NCBI RefSeq assembly: GCF_902859645.1 | Contig: NZ_CADIJR010000005.1 | Coordinates: 1 to 64,000 of the forward strand | Direction of reading: 5' to 3' | From: Achromobacter insuavis | Lineage (GTDB): Bacteria > Pseudomonadota > Gammaproteobacteria > Burkholderiales > Burkholderiaceae_B | Length of the DNA: 64,000 bases | Part shown: positions 19,189 to 28,619 of the stretch, one piece after another | Numbering within the stretch: the first letter of the stretch is position 1 | How the letters are laid out: the number at the start of each line of letters is the position of its first letter | The notes under the pieces: model-generated | What the model was told of the DNA's origin: nothing | Databases searched by the model: none | Seen by the model: the letters and a program-made list of their open reading frames with translations, nothing else | Translations under genes and position numbers: made by a program

Positions 19189-20787
19189 TCAGGCGATCTG
19201 CGGCGCGACGCGGCCGGCCAGGCGCTCGGCCGGCGCCTCGATCACCTGCCCCTCCGGCAGCTTGAACACGGCCACGGCGCCCGCCAGCTGGCGCGCCTGC
19301 TCTTCGAGCGCGCCGGCCGCGGCGGCGGCCTGCTCCACCAGCGCGGCGTTCTGCTGCGTCACGCCATCCATCTGCGTGACGGCGCGGTTGACCTGGTCGA
19401 TGCCGGTGGCCTGCTCTTCCGACGCGGCGGAGATTTCGCCCATCAGGCTGGTCACGCGCTGCACCGAATCGACGATCTCGCGCATGGTGGCGCCCGCGGT
19501 TTCGACCTGCTCGGAACCGACGCCGACCTTCTGCGCCGAGTCCTCGATGAGCTGCTTGATTTCCTTGGCGGCGGCGGCGCTGCGCTGGGCCAGCGTGCGC
19601 ACCTCGCTGGCGACCACGGCAAAGCCCTTGCCCTGCTCGCCGGCGCGCGCGGCTTCCACGGCCGCATTGAGCGCCAGGATGTTGGTCTGGAAGGCGATGC
19701 CGTCGATCACGCCGACGATGTCGGAAATGCGCGACGAGCTGCCCGAGATGGCGCGCATGGTCTCGACCACGCTGGAGACGGCCTCGCCGCCGCGTTGCGC
19801 CACGGCGGCCGAGGCGGCGACCATGCGGTTGGCTTCGCGCGCGGTGTCGGCGTTCTGCTTCACCGTGGTGGCCAGCTCTTCCATGCTGGCCGCGGTTTCC
19901 TCGAGTGAGGCGGCCTGCTCTTCGGTGCGGCTGGACAGGTCGGCGTTGCCGGACGAGATTTCGCGCGCGCCGACGTTGATCTCATCGACGCCACGGCGCA
20001 CCGTGGACACCGTGCGCACCAGGCTGTCCTGCATCGCGCGCAGCGCGCTCAGCAGCGCGCCGATCTCGTTGCGGCCGCGATCGGCCACGCGGCGCGTCAG
20101 GTCGCCTTCGGCGATGCGGCGGAAGATCTCGCCGGCCTCCAGCAGCGGACGCACGATCATGCGGCGGATCAGCACGTGCGCGCCCACCGCCATCAGCAGG
20201 CCCAGCACCAGGATGCCGGCCAGCAGATACGAGAAGATCATGTGGAACAGCGAGATCTCGTCCATCACCTCCTGGCCGGTGGTCTCGGCGCGCTTCATGA
20301 AGGCGTCACGCTCGGACACCAGCAGCTCCTGCACCTGCTGCGTGCCCTGCTTGAAATAGGCGTCCATGTCGCCGGCCTCGAGCACTTTGCCGACGCTCTG
20401 CAGGTTGTTGCTGAGGTTGGTGTAGGCCTCGATCAGGTCCTTGGAGACGACCTTCTCGTCGGCCGACAGACCGCCTGCAAAGGTCTGGAAGGCGCGGTCG
20501 CCCGCGGCGATGCGCTGGCGCGCCAGGCGCAGCGCGGTGGTGTCGCTGGCATTGCCCTGCGCCACGCGCGTGGCGTAGCGGCTCAGGTCGGTGCGCGCCG
20601 CCACCAGCGACAGCGCGGCCGTGTTCACGGCGTTGACCTGTTGCGAGGAAAGGCGATAGAGCTGGCCGACGTCCTGATTGGTCTGCCGCAGCGCGACGAA
20701 ACCCATGCCGCCCACCAGCAGCTGGAAAGTGAAAAACACCGCGATGATCCCCAAGAGCATCGTCGCGATCCGCGTATTCCTGAACAT
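19189..20787 (-). CDS. Methyl-accepting chemotaxis protein
   Basis: A 532-residue transmembrane chemoreceptor. TM1 is about residues 8-28 and TM2 about 190-212; they bracket a helical periplasmic ligand domain of the Tar/4HB type. A HAMP domain (IVRPLLEAGEIFRRIAEGDL) follows, then methylation helices and the signalling tip DGIAFQTNILALNAAVEAAR, diagnostic for MCPs. There is no NWETF-like CheR pentapeptide at the C-terminus. The ATG at 20787 is chosen because GGAG lies seven bases upstream; an ATG six bases earlier would abut it. The ligand is unknown. I did not find a convincing sigma28 promoter in the 235-base gap upstream. Confidence 0.95.
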   Translation of the reverse strand: MFRNTRIATMLLGIIAVFFTFQLLVGGMGFVALRQTNQDVGQLYRLSSQQVNAVNTAALSLVAARTDLSRYATRVAQGNASDTTALRLARQRIAAGDRAFQTFAGGLSADEKVVSKDLIEAYTNLSNNLQSVGKVLEAGDMDAYFKQGTQQVQELLVSERDAFMKRAETTGQEVMDEISLFHMIFSYLLAGILVLGLLMAVGAHVLIRRMIVRPLLEAGEIFRRIAEGDLTRRVADRGRNEIGALLSALRAMQDSLVRTVSTVRRGVDEINVGAREISSGNADLSSRTEEQAASLEETAASMEELATTVKQNADTAREANRMVAASAAVAQRGGEAVSSVVETMRAISGSSSRISDIVGVIDGIAFQTNILALNAAVEAARAGEQGKGFAVVASEVRTLAQRSAAAAKEIKQLIEDSAQKVGVGSEQVETAGATMREIVDSVQRVTSLMGEISAASEEQATGIDQVNRAVTQMDGVTQQNAALVEQAAAAAGALEEQARQLAGAVAVFKLPEGQVIEAPAERLAGRVAPQIA

Positions 20788-20979
20788 TGGCATTCTCCGT
20801 AAAAAAGCGGCGGTGCGATCCGCGACCACCGGCCTTGCATGCCGCGCGCAGGGGTCGCGCGCGCGAGTGTGGAGGAATTATTCAGGTTAAACAGAATCTA
20901 TCAATCAGTAACAGAGTCGCTTTTGCAACGCTTATTTGCCGATTGAGGCGAAACGGACGTGCTACCGGCAGACGACACA

Positions 20980-20997
20980 ACGGCCCCGAAGGGCCGT
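20980..20997 (-). terminator. Hairpin after lolB with UUCG tetraloop
   Basis: On minus the sequence ACGGCCC-TTCG-GGGCCGT gives a 7-bp stem capped by the very stable UUCG loop, 26 bases after the lolB stop. No U tract follows, so it may be a transcript 3'-end stabiliser or a weak terminator. Confidence 0.5.
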
Positions 20998-21022
20998 CGC
21001 GAACGTCACAGACCGGAAGCAA

Positions 21023-21637
21023 TCAGGGCTTGTTGACGACCAACCGCACCATGATGCGGCGGCCGGGCTCCTGGCGCTCGAGCACCAGCATCTGCGGACC
21101 GAGCGTGTCATAGCGCGACAACCGCGCGCGCCAGCCGCCCTGCTCGAACGCCACGGGGCGGCCCAGCTCGTCGTTGGAGACGTCGGTGGCCTCGGGCTGG
21201 CCCGGCAGCCTGCCGCGCAGCCAGTCGCGCAGGCCGGACACCGGCATGCTGCTGCCCAGGGCGTCTTCGGCCAGGGCGTCGGGGTTGTCGGCCACCAGGC
21301 GGGTGCCGTCGGCCTTGGTCAGGCTGGCCGCGCCGGGCTGGCCCTCGACGCGCGCCTCGGTCGAGCCGAGCGGGTTGGTCAGGTCCAGCACATAGCGGCG
21401 GCCGTCGTCCGACCAGGAGAAGCCGCCCTGCACGGCATTCTGCTTGCCGCTTTCCTCGTTGACCGTGATGGCGAAACGGCCGATGCGCGAGAAGGCGTCG
21501 GCCGAGACGCCCTCGATGGGCTTGGGCGTGGTGGTGCAGGCCGCCAGCGCGAAGGCCAGCAGGGCCAGCAGGGCCCAGCGCATCCAGGCCATGCCGCCGG
21601 CCAACCCGCGAGGCGTCGTCGCGACCGCTGCCGTCAC
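21023..21637 (-). CDS. lolB: Outer-membrane lipoprotein LolB
   Basis: A 204-residue lipoprotein that receives lipoproteins from LolA and inserts them in the outer membrane. The signal sequence WALLALLAFALAAC ends in the lipobox LAAC, then TTTPKP. RIGRFAITVNEESGKQNAVQGGFSWSDDG matches the LolB core strand region, and AASLTKADG and GLRDWLRGRLPG are further family segments. The GTG at 21637 is chosen as start: it overlaps the TPR gene's stop (GTGA) and has GGAG seven bases upstream. This gives an unusually long n-region; ATGs at the MAWMRW segment are alternatives. The TPR-lolB pair is translationally coupled. Confidence 0.9.
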   Translation of the reverse strand: MTAAVATTPRGLAGGMAWMRWALLALLAFALAACTTTPKPIEGVSADAFSRIGRFAITVNEESGKQNAVQGGFSWSDDGRRYVLDLTNPLGSTEARVEGQPGAASLTKADGTRLVADNPDALAEDALGSSMPVSGLRDWLRGRLPGQPEATDVSNDELGRPVAFEQGGWRARLSRYDTLGPQMLVLERQEPGRRIMVRLVVNKP

Positions 21638-23457
21638 AGGCTGACTCCGAGGCGCTTGACGACCTCGAGCACGGTCTTGTTCTTGGGATCCTTGGCCAAG
21701 GCGGCGCGCAGCAGTTCGACCGCCTGGTCGCGCTTGCCCTGGGTCCACAGCACTTCGGCCAGATGGGCGGCGATGTCGGCTTCCGGACGCACGCTGTAGG
21801 CGCGGCGCAGGTAGTCGGCGGCGGCGACCTGGTCGCCCATGCGGAATTTGACCCAGCCCATGCTGTCCAGGATGAACGGGTCGTTGGGCGACAGTTCCAG
21901 CGCCTGGGTGATCAGGTCCAGCGCTTCGGGCAGGCGCTGGTTGTGGTCGGCCAGCGTGTAGCCCAGCGCGTTGTAGGCGTGGGCATGCTCGGGATCGAGG
22001 GCGATGACCTGGCGCAGCATGCGTTCGAGGTCGGCCAGGCGGTCCTGGCGCTCGTACAGCATGGCCAGCTCGTACTTGATCTCGACGGTGTCGGGCAGCG
22101 CCTGGTCGGCCGCTTCCAGCACCGACACGGCCTGGCCGATGCGGTCGGCATCGCGCAGGATCTGGGCCTTGGTCAGCACGCCCAGGGTGCGCTCTTCCTC
22201 GTCCTGGGGCGCGGCGGCGTCGACCATCTTGATGGCGTCGTCGACCCGGCCGGACTTGGCGCGCAGGGCGGCCTGGCGCATGCGCGCCGAGAAGCGCAGC
22301 GACGGATCGTCGATGCGGCCCAGTTCGGCGATGGCTTCGTCGTACTGGCCCTGGTCTTCGGCGATGCGCGACAGCAGCACGTGGGCATCGGCCGCGGCGG
22401 CGCCGGCGTCGGTGGCGCCCGGCACGATGGCGCGCTGGCGCTGGTTCTGGACGTCCAGGTACTGCTGCAGCAAGGTCTTGGCCTGCGGCAGCTGGCCAGC
22501 CTTGTAGGCCAGCTGGGCCTGCATGAAGAGCAGGTCGAAGTCTTCCGGCGAGCGGCGCGACATGGCCTGCAATTCAGCCAGGGCGCCATTGTAGTCGCCG
22601 GCGTCGGCCATCTGGCCGGCCAGCATCAGCCGGACCTTGCGGGCGTTGGGATTGCGGTTGATGTAGGCGCGGGCATCGGCCTGCGCGCGCTGCGGGTCGA
22701 CCTTGGCGCCGTACTCGAGGACGCGCTGGGCGGCCGGTTCGGACTTGGGGTCGGCGGCCAGGGCGGCATGGGCCTCCTGGGAGGCGCGCGGGTAGTCGCC
22801 GGCGGCGGAGGCCACGTCGGCCAGCGCCAGGTGGGCGGCGGGCAGCTTGCGCACGCTGTCGCTCAGCGCTTCGTCAAGGATGCGCAGCGCCAGGCGGCGG
22901 TCGTTCAGGCGGCTCAGCACGGCCAGGGCCTGGCCGATGGCGGCCGGCTTGTCGCGCGAGGCCTCGATGCGGTTGCGCAGGGCCTGCGACAGCCCCTTGG
23001 TCTGGCCGTTGGCGGCGGCCAGCGCCAATTCGGTGGAGCTGGCCTCGAGATCGTTGGGCGACAGGCGGGCCCAGACGCGGGCGGCGTCCAGGGCGCCCGG
23101 CAGGTTGCCGCCGGCCAGCTGGAATTCCAGGCCGCGGCGCGCCAGGCGGGGATCGCCGGTGTCGCGCGCCAGGCCGACCATGGTGTTGGCGGCGGTGCCG
23201 TACATGCCGCGCTGGGCGGCGATTTCCGACGCCAGGACACGGTAGAAGATGTCGGCGGTCAGCGACACGTAGGGCAGCTGGCCCGGACGCAGGCGGATCA
23301 CCTCGGTTTCTGGCTGGCGGTTCTGGGGCGCCATGCGGGGGCCGGTCGCATCCCGCGTCCGGCTGTCGGCGGCCTGGGCCTGAGGGGCCAGGGCGGAGGC
23401 CAACGCAAGCGCCAGCGCGGCAATCCCGATATTCATTTGTTTGAAAGACGACTTCAC
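21634..23457 (-). CDS. Periplasmic/secreted tetratricopeptide-repeat protein
   Basis: A 607-residue protein with a signal peptide ([20 protein letters not shown], cleaved before ADS) followed by an array of TPR units through nearly the whole length, for example [20 protein letters not shown] and [16 protein letters not shown] near the C-terminus. It resembles the TPR protein commonly encoded before lolB in betaproteobacteria. A role in envelope biogenesis is inferred from that pairing. The GTG at 23457 ([11 protein letters not shown]) gives a basic n-region and is preferred over the ATG at 23436, though neither has a strong ribosome site. It is divergent from mutM with a 61-base gap. Confidence 0.85.
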   Translation of the reverse strand: MKSSFKQMNIGIAALALALASALAPQAQAADSRTRDATGPRMAPQNRQPETEVIRLRPGQLPYVSLTADIFYRVLASEIAAQRGMYGTAANTMVGLARDTGDPRLARRGLEFQLAGGNLPGALDAARVWARLSPNDLEASSTELALAAANGQTKGLSQALRNRIEASRDKPAAIGQALAVLSRLNDRRLALRILDEALSDSVRKLPAAHLALADVASAAGDYPRASQEAHAALAADPKSEPAAQRVLEYGAKVDPQRAQADARAYINRNPNARKVRLMLAGQMADAGDYNGALAELQAMSRRSPEDFDLLFMQAQLAYKAGQLPQAKTLLQQYLDVQNQRQRAIVPGATDAGAAAADAHVLLSRIAEDQGQYDEAIAELGRIDDPSLRFSARMRQAALRAKSGRVDDAIKMVDAAAPQDEEERTLGVLTKAQILRDADRIGQAVSVLEAADQALPDTVEIKYELAMLYERQDRLADLERMLRQVIALDPEHAHAYNALGYTLADHNQRLPEALDLITQALELSPNDPFILDSMGWVKFRMGDQVAAADYLRRAYSVRPEADIAAHLAEVLWTQGKRDQAVELLRAALAKDPKNKTVLEVVKRLGVSL

Positions 23458-23518
23458 GCGGCCCGTCCGGTTGGTGGCACAATCTTCGTACACGCAATTG
23501 ATGATCTTACACTGGCTC

Positions 23519-24346
23519 ATGCCGGAACTGCCTGAAGTTGAAACCACGCGTCGCGGAATCGACGCCGTCATCACCGGCCGCCCCCTCACGCGGCTGGTCG
23601 TCCACGAGTCCCGGATGCGCTGGCCCATCCCGGCCGACCTGCCCGCCCTGGTGGGCGGCCGCACCGTGCTGGAATGCGGCCGCCGCGGCAAATACCTGCT
23701 GCTGCGCTTCGACCACGGCACCCAGATCGTGCATCTCGGCATGTCCGGGTCGCTGCGCAGCGTGGCCCCGGGCGAATTCCTGCGCAAGCACGACCACGTC
23801 GAATGGATCTTCGACCAGGCCGTGCTGCGGCTGCACGACCCGCGCCGCTTCGGCGCGGTGCTGTGGCACCCCGATGCGGACGGACCGGTCGAAAACCACC
23901 CCCTGCTGGCCAAGCTCGGCATCGAGCCGTTCGATCCGCGCTTTGACGGCGCCTGGCTGCACCACCACTTCAAGAACCACGGCGCCGCGATCAAGCAGGT
24001 GCTGCTGGCCGGCATGGCGGTGGTCGGCGTGGGCAATATCTACGCCTCCGAAAGCCTGTTCCGCGCCCGCATCAACCCCAAGACCCCGGCCAACAAACTG
24101 TCGCGCGCCCGCTGCGACCGCCTGGCGGACATGGTGCGCGCCACCCTGGCCGACGCCCTGACCTCCGGCGGCAGCACCCTGCGCGACTACGTCGGCGCCA
24201 CCGGCGAACCGGGCGCGTATTTCGAGATCCACGCGGCGGTCTACGAGCGCGCCGGCCAGCCCTGCCGGGTCTGCGGCACGCCGATCAAGCGCATCGTCCA
24301 GGGCCAGCGGGCCACCTATTACTGCCCCAAGTGCCAGAAGACCTGA
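23519..24346 (+). CDS. mutM: Bifunctional DNA-formamidopyrimidine glycosylase/AP lyase
   Basis: A 275-residue base-excision repair enzyme removing 8-oxoguanine and FaPy lesions. The N-terminus [13 protein letters not shown] exposes the catalytic Pro2 and Glu3 after Met removal; HLGMSGSLR, the NIYASESLF helix and the C-terminal zinc finger [14 protein letters not shown]...YYCPKCQ are all present. Length is normal. The ATG at 23519 is fixed by the need for Pro at position 2. It is divergent from the TPR-lolB genes. Confidence 0.98.
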   Translation: MPELPEVETTRRGIDAVITGRPLTRLVVHESRMRWPIPADLPALVGGRTVLECGRRGKYLLLRFDHGTQIVHLGMSGSLRSVAPGEFLRKHDHVEWIFDQAVLRLHDPRRFGAVLWHPDADGPVENHPLLAKLGIEPFDPRFDGAWLHHHFKNHGAAIKQVLLAGMAVVGVGNIYASESLFRARINPKTPANKLSRARCDRLADMVRATLADALTSGGSTLRDYVGATGEPGAYFEIHAAVYERAGQPCRVCGTPIKRIVQGQRATYYCPKCQKT

Positions 24347-24501
24347 GCGCGCCGCTTGAAACATCCAAACCCCTGGGGCCGCCCGTGGCCCGAAAGGTTC
24401 CCGTCCGGGCCGCCCTGCGCGGCCCGGATGCATTTGGGCAAGCCCTGGAAATCCAAGGGAAATCCCTGCCAAAAAGGCGCGATTCGTTTATAGCAAACGT
24501 A

Positions 24502-24530
24502 TTGCACAACCACTAACGCCAAGCTATAGT
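24502..24530 (+). promoter_or_regulatory. Sigma70-type promoter for the MBL-fold gene
   Basis: TTGCAC (24502-24507) and TATAGT (24525-24530) are separated by exactly 17 bases, within an AT-richer patch 43 bases before the ATG. It would drive the MBL-fold, monooxygenase and DUF2783 genes. Confidence 0.65.
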
Positions 24531-24572
24531 CCTTCCACACACCCTATTCCTATAAAAGTGGAAGGAGCCTCC

Positions 24573-25526
24573 ATGAGCAAGCAATTCGCCTCGCACGCCG
24601 ACCTGACCGACAAGGTCGTGTCGTTCGAAAAGCTGTCCGACAACGCCTATGCCTACACCGCCGAAGGCGACCCCAACACGGGCGTGATCATCGGCGACGA
24701 GGCCGTCATGGTGGTCGACACCCAGGCCACGCCGGTGATGGCGCAGGACGTCATCCGCCGCATCCGCGAAGTCACCGACAAGCCGATCAAGTACATCCTG
24801 CTGTCGCACTACCACGCGGTGCGCGTGTTCGGCGCCTCGGCCTACAACGCCCAGGAGATCCTGGCCAGCCGCGACACCTACGACCTGATCGCCGAACGCG
24901 GCGAGCAGGACAAGGCCAGCGAGATCGGCCGCTTCCCGCGCCTGTTCCGCAACGCCGAATCGATTCCCCCCGGCCTGGTCTGGCCCACCATGACGTTCAA
25001 GGGCGAGATGACCGTCAACCTGGGCAACCTGGAAGTCAAGCTGCTGCAGGTCGGCCGCGGCCACACCAAGGGCGACACCATCGCCTGGCTGCCCGAGCAG
25101 AAGATCCTGTTCGCCGGCGACCTGGTCGAATACCAGTCCACCCCCTACTGCGGCGACGCCTACTTCCGCGACTGGCCCAGCACGCTGGACGCGCTGTCGG
25201 GCTTCGAGGCCGAAAAGATGGTGCCCGGCCGCGGCCCCGCGCTGAAGAACGCCACCGAAGTGCGCCAGGGCCTGGCCGGCACGCGCGCCTTCCTGACCGA
25301 CCTGTACGGCGCGGTCAACCGCGGCGTGGCCGAGGGCAAGGACCTGAAGACGATCTACCGCGAGGTCTACGACTTCATGAAGCCGCGCTACAGCGACTGG
25401 GTCATCTTCGACCACTGCATGCCGTTCGACGTGTCGCGCGCTTACGACGAGGCCAGCGGCCACGTCCACCCGCGCATCTGGACCGACAAGCGCGACCTGG
25501 AAATGTGGGCCCAGCTGGAGGGCTGA
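24573..25526 (+). CDS. MBL-fold protein with incomplete metal site
   Basis: A 317-residue metallo-beta-lactamase-fold protein. The core motif reads SHYHAVR at 78-84 instead of HxHxDH: His79 and His81 are kept but Asp and His are replaced by Val83 and Arg84. His164 (GRGHTKGD) and Asp183 (AGDL) are kept, but the usual PGHG histidine is Arg220 (VPGRGPA). So metal site 1 is intact and site 2 is lost. Hydrolase activity may be absent or altered. An excellent ribosome site (GGAAGGAG) precedes the ATG at 24573, and a good promoter lies upstream. It heads a transcription unit with a flavin monooxygenase, suggesting an accessory role in aromatic catabolism. Confidence 0.85.
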   Translation: MSKQFASHADLTDKVVSFEKLSDNAYAYTAEGDPNTGVIIGDEAVMVVDTQATPVMAQDVIRRIREVTDKPIKYILLSHYHAVRVFGASAYNAQEILASRDTYDLIAERGEQDKASEIGRFPRLFRNAESIPPGLVWPTMTFKGEMTVNLGNLEVKLLQVGRGHTKGDTIAWLPEQKILFAGDLVEYQSTPYCGDAYFRDWPSTLDALSGFEAEKMVPGRGPALKNATEVRQGLAGTRAFLTDLYGAVNRGVAEGKDLKTIYREVYDFMKPRYSDWVIFDHCMPFDVSRAYDEASGHVHPRIWTDKRDLEMWAQLEG

Positions 25527-25655
25527 TCCCGCGCGGCCGGTCCGCCGGCCGCGGTTCCACCGATTGAAACGGCGCCGCACGACCCGCCGGCCATGCGCCG
25601 CGGGCGACGCGCGGCGCCGCGCATAAAAACAAAATGACCCACACAGGAGACAACC

Positions 25656-27335
25656 GTGGGAGACATCGACTTTCAGGCGATGGAATTCGCCTATGAGAAG
25701 CACGCCGACCAGGCCGCCGCGACGCAGGCGCGCCACCCGGTGGTGGTGGTGGGCGCCGGCCCGGTCGGCCTGACCACGGCGCTGGATCTGGCGCGCCAGG
25801 GCGTGCGGGTGGTGGTGCTGGACGACGACTACCGCCTGTCCACCGGCTCGCGCGCCATCTGCTTTTCCAAGCGCACCCTCGAAATCTGGGACCGCCTCGG
25901 CGTCGGCCAGCGCATGGTCGACAAGGGCGTGTCGTGGAACGTGGGCAAGGTGTTCTTCCGCGACCAGGAGGTCTGGCGCTTCGACCTGCTGCCGGAACCC
26001 GGCCATCGCCGCCCCGCCTTCATCAACCTGCAGCAGTACTACGCCGAAGGCTATCTGTACGAACAGGCGCGCCAGGAACCGAACATCGACCTGCGCTGGA
26101 AGAACAAGGTGGTGGGCCTGGAACAGGCCGGCGACGGCGTGGTGCTGTCGATCGACACGCCCGAAGGCGGCTACGCGCTGCGCGCCGACTGGCTGGTGGC
26201 CTGTGACGGCGCCCGTTCGCCGGTGCGCAAGCTGATCGGCCAGGAAAGCCATGGCCGCATCTTCCGCGACCGCTTCCTCATCGCCGACGTCAAGATGAAG
26301 GCCGACTTCCCGGCCGAGCGCTGGTTCTGGTTCGACCCGCCCTTCCACCCCAATCAATCGGTGCTGCTGCACATGCAGCCCGACAACGTCTGGCGCATCG
26401 ACTTCCAGCTGGGCTGGAACGCCGACCCGGTCGAGGCCGTCAAGCCCGAGAACGTGCTGCCGCGCATCCGCGCCCTGCTCGGCCCGGACGCGCAATTCGA
26501 CCTGGAATGGGTCAGCGTCTACACCTTCGCCTGCGAGCGCATGGACAAGTTCCGCCACGGCCGCGTGGTGTTCGCCGGCGACTCGGCGCACCGCGTCTCG
26601 CCGTTCGGCGCGCGCGGCGCCAACAGCGGCGTGCAGGATGCCGAGAACCTGGCCTGGAAACTGCGCCTGGTGCTGGCCGGCCAGGCGCCCGAATCGCTGA
26701 TCGACAGCTACGCCGCCGAACGCGAGCACGCCGCCGACGAGAACATCCTGAACTCGTCGCGCGCCACCGACTTCATCACGCCCAAGAGCGACATCAGCCG
26801 CAGCTTCCGCAACGCCGTGCTGAACCTGGCCCGCACCCATGCGTTCGCGCGCACGCTAGTCAACAGCGGCCGCCTGTCGCTGCCCGCCACCTACGCCGAT
26901 TCGCCGCTGAACAGCCCCGACCGCGACACGTTCGCCGGCCGCATGCGGCCCGGCGCGGTGGCGCTGGACGCGCCGGTGCGCGGACCCGGCGACTCGCCGT
27001 GGTGGCTGTCGCAACTGGACGCGGGTTTCACGCTGGCCCTGTTCTGCGGCGACCAGCCGCCCGCGATCGACACCTTGCAGGCCCTGCGCGCGCTGCGCCT
27101 GGCCGCCGTGCCGGTGAAAGCCGTGCTGGTGGCCGGACCCGGCTGCGATACCGCCGGCTGGCCGGAAGACATGGCGCACGTCGTCGACAACGAGGGCCTG
27201 CTGGCCCAGCGCTACGACGCGCTGTCCGGCACCGCCTATCTGATCCGCCCCGACCAGCACATCGCCGCGCGCTGGCGCGCCTTCCAGCCCGACGCGGTGA
27301 CGTCGGCCGTCAACCGCGCGATTGGCCGCGCCTGA
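25656..27335 (+). CDS. Class A FAD-dependent aromatic monooxygenase
   Basis: A 559-residue flavoprotein hydroxylase of the MhpA/PheA type using NAD(P)H and O2 on a phenolic substrate. Seen are the Rossmann GAGPVG at 33-38, the DG motif CDGARSPVR from 183, and the GD motif GDSAHRVSPFGARGANSG from 308 with QDAENLAWKL. A C-terminal thioredoxin-like extension typical of the phenol-hydroxylase group follows. The GTG start at 25656 has AGGAGA five bases upstream. It lies between the MBL-fold gene and a DUF2783 gene and close to hmgA-fahA. A role in making homogentisate or a similar hydroquinone is inferred, not shown. Confidence 0.88.
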   Translation: MGDIDFQAMEFAYEKHADQAAATQARHPVVVVGAGPVGLTTALDLARQGVRVVVLDDDYRLSTGSRAICFSKRTLEIWDRLGVGQRMVDKGVSWNVGKVFFRDQEVWRFDLLPEPGHRRPAFINLQQYYAEGYLYEQARQEPNIDLRWKNKVVGLEQAGDGVVLSIDTPEGGYALRADWLVACDGARSPVRKLIGQESHGRIFRDRFLIADVKMKADFPAERWFWFDPPFHPNQSVLLHMQPDNVWRIDFQLGWNADPVEAVKPENVLPRIRALLGPDAQFDLEWVSVYTFACERMDKFRHGRVVFAGDSAHRVSPFGARGANSGVQDAENLAWKLRLVLAGQAPESLIDSYAAEREHAADENILNSSRATDFITPKSDISRSFRNAVLNLARTHAFARTLVNSGRLSLPATYADSPLNSPDRDTFAGRMRPGAVALDAPVRGPGDSPWWLSQLDAGFTLALFCGDQPPAIDTLQALRALRLAAVPVKAVLVAGPGCDTAGWPEDMAHVVDNEGLLAQRYDALSGTAYLIRPDQHIAARWRAFQPDAVTSAVNRAIGRA

Positions 27336-27352
27336 ACCCGGAGGCCCTATCC

Positions 27353-27571
27353 ATGCTGAACACCGAAACCAACCTGGCCGCGCCGGACGACTTCTACGAA
27401 GCGCTGATCGACGCCCATCGCGACCTGAGCAACGAACAGAGCCAGGAGATGAACGCGGCGCTGATCCTGCTGCTGGCCAACCACCTGGGCGACATGGCGG
27501 TGCTGCGCGAAGCGCTGGCGCAGGCGCGCGCGTCGGTCACGCCGGCGGCGAACCCACCGCAAACGCATTGA
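27353..27571 (+). CDS. DUF2783 domain small protein
   Basis: A 72-residue acidic helical protein: LAAPDDFYEALIDAHRDLSN, then EMNAALILLLANHLGDMAVL. This matches DUF2783, found next to FAD monooxygenase genes in Bordetella and Burkholderia relatives; no biochemical role is known to me. GGAGG lies 7-12 bases before the ATG at 27353. Its last 35 bases overlap the 3' end of the convergent LysR gene. It could be an assembly or stability partner of the monooxygenase. Confidence 0.85.
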   Translation: MLNTETNLAAPDDFYEALIDAHRDLSNEQSQEMNAALILLLANHLGDMAVLREALAQARASVTPAANPPQTH

Positions 27572-28454
27572 CGATCAGGGCGCGCAGCCACTGGTTGCCT
27601 CCATCACGGTCGTAGCGGCGCTGCCAGTACATATTGGTCTGCAGCGCCGGCACCTTCACCGGCGGCGTCATGTAGCGCAGGCCGAAGGGCGGCGCGGCGC
27701 TGGCCGCCAGTTTCTCGGGCACCGTGGCCAACAGGTCGGTGGCGCTGACGATGTACGGCACGGCCGAGAAATGCGGCACGCTGAAATGCTCGGCCAGCAT
27801 CACCCCGGCCCGCTCCATCGACTGGACCACCTGGCCGTAGGGCGCGGCGCGCGACACGATCAGGTGGCGCTCGGCGCGGAATGCCTTCAGCCCCATGCCG
27901 GCATGGGCGGTGGGATGCGCCTGGCGGAACAGCGTGGCGTAGCCCTGCCGGAACAGCATGCGCTGCAAGGTCCCCGCCCCCATCTCGTCGAACGCGCCGA
28001 TGGCCAGGTCGATCCGGCCCGCCTCCATCTCGCGCGAGAGATCGGGACCTTGCACCCGCACCGAATCGATGCGCACCTGCGGCGCCACCTGCACGCAGAC
28101 CTCCATCAGCCGCGGCATGAAATGGATCTCGCCGACGTCGGTCATCGCCACGCGGAAACGCCGCGTGCTGGCGGTGGCGTCGAACGCGTCCTGGTCCTGC
28201 AGGGCCTGCGACAGCATCGCCAGCGCCTCGCTCACCGGGCCGGCCAGGCGCTGCGCGCGCGGCGTCGGCAGCATGCCTTGCGCGGTGCGCACGAACAGCT
28301 CGTCGCCGAAGGCCAGCCGCAGCCGGCGCAGGGCATTGCTGACCGCCGGCTGCGACAGGTCCAGCCGCCGCGCCACGGCGGACAGGTTGCGGTCCTCCAG
28401 CAGGTGCTGGAACAGGATCAGCAGGTTCAGGTCGACGTCGCGCAAGTCCGCCAT
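27537..28454 (-). CDS. LysR-family regulator of the homogentisate genes
   Basis: A 305-residue LysR regulator. The N-terminal helix-turn-helix is LSAVARRLDLSQPAVSNALRRLR (about 24-46) followed by FGDELFVRTAQGMLPTPRA; the rest is a substrate-binding-type effector domain. It is divergent from hmgA, the normal position for the LysR activator of an aromatic pathway, and the shared 165-base gap contains a T-N11-A box at 28467-28485. Its 3' end overlaps the DUF2783 gene by 35 bases. The effector is probably homogentisate or a precursor; that is inference. Confidence 0.9.
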   Translation of the reverse strand: MADLRDVDLNLLILFQHLLEDRNLSAVARRLDLSQPAVSNALRRLRLAFGDELFVRTAQGMLPTPRAQRLAGPVSEALAMLSQALQDQDAFDATASTRRFRVAMTDVGEIHFMPRLMEVCVQVAPQVRIDSVRVQGPDLSREMEAGRIDLAIGAFDEMGAGTLQRMLFRQGYATLFRQAHPTAHAGMGLKAFRAERHLIVSRAAPYGQVVQSMERAGVMLAEHFSVPHFSAVPYIVSATDLLATVPEKLAASAAPPFGLRYMTPPVKVPALQTNMYWQRRYDRDGGNQWLRALIVNAFAVGSPPA

Positions 28455-28466
28455 CAGGCACCCCTA

Positions 28467-28485
28467 CTATTCACAAAATTTATAG
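28467..28485. promoter_or_regulatory. LysR-type operator (CTAT-N11-ATAG)
   Basis: A T-N11-A motif with perfectly inverted 4-base ends, 13 bases from the regulator's start. Its right ATAG (28482-28485) also forms a tighter ATAG-ttg-CTAT dyad ending at 28492. This AT-rich patch is the only one in the gap and probably serves both divergent promoters. Confidence 0.6.
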
Positions 28486-28619
28486 TTGCTATTTTTGCAT
28501 TCCCGTAGCCGTAGCGGGGGATTTTTCCGACAATGACGTATCGACGCCGGACGGCCCCATCCGGCGCGCCAAGACCAAGACCGCGCGGCCACGCATCGCG
28601 CGCCACCCAGGAGGATTCC

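Noticed and set aside
20788-21022. Sigma28 (FliA) promoter for the chemoreceptor gene
   Set aside because: I looked for TAAAG/TCAAG-N15-GCCGWWAA-like spacing on minus and found only partial fragments.
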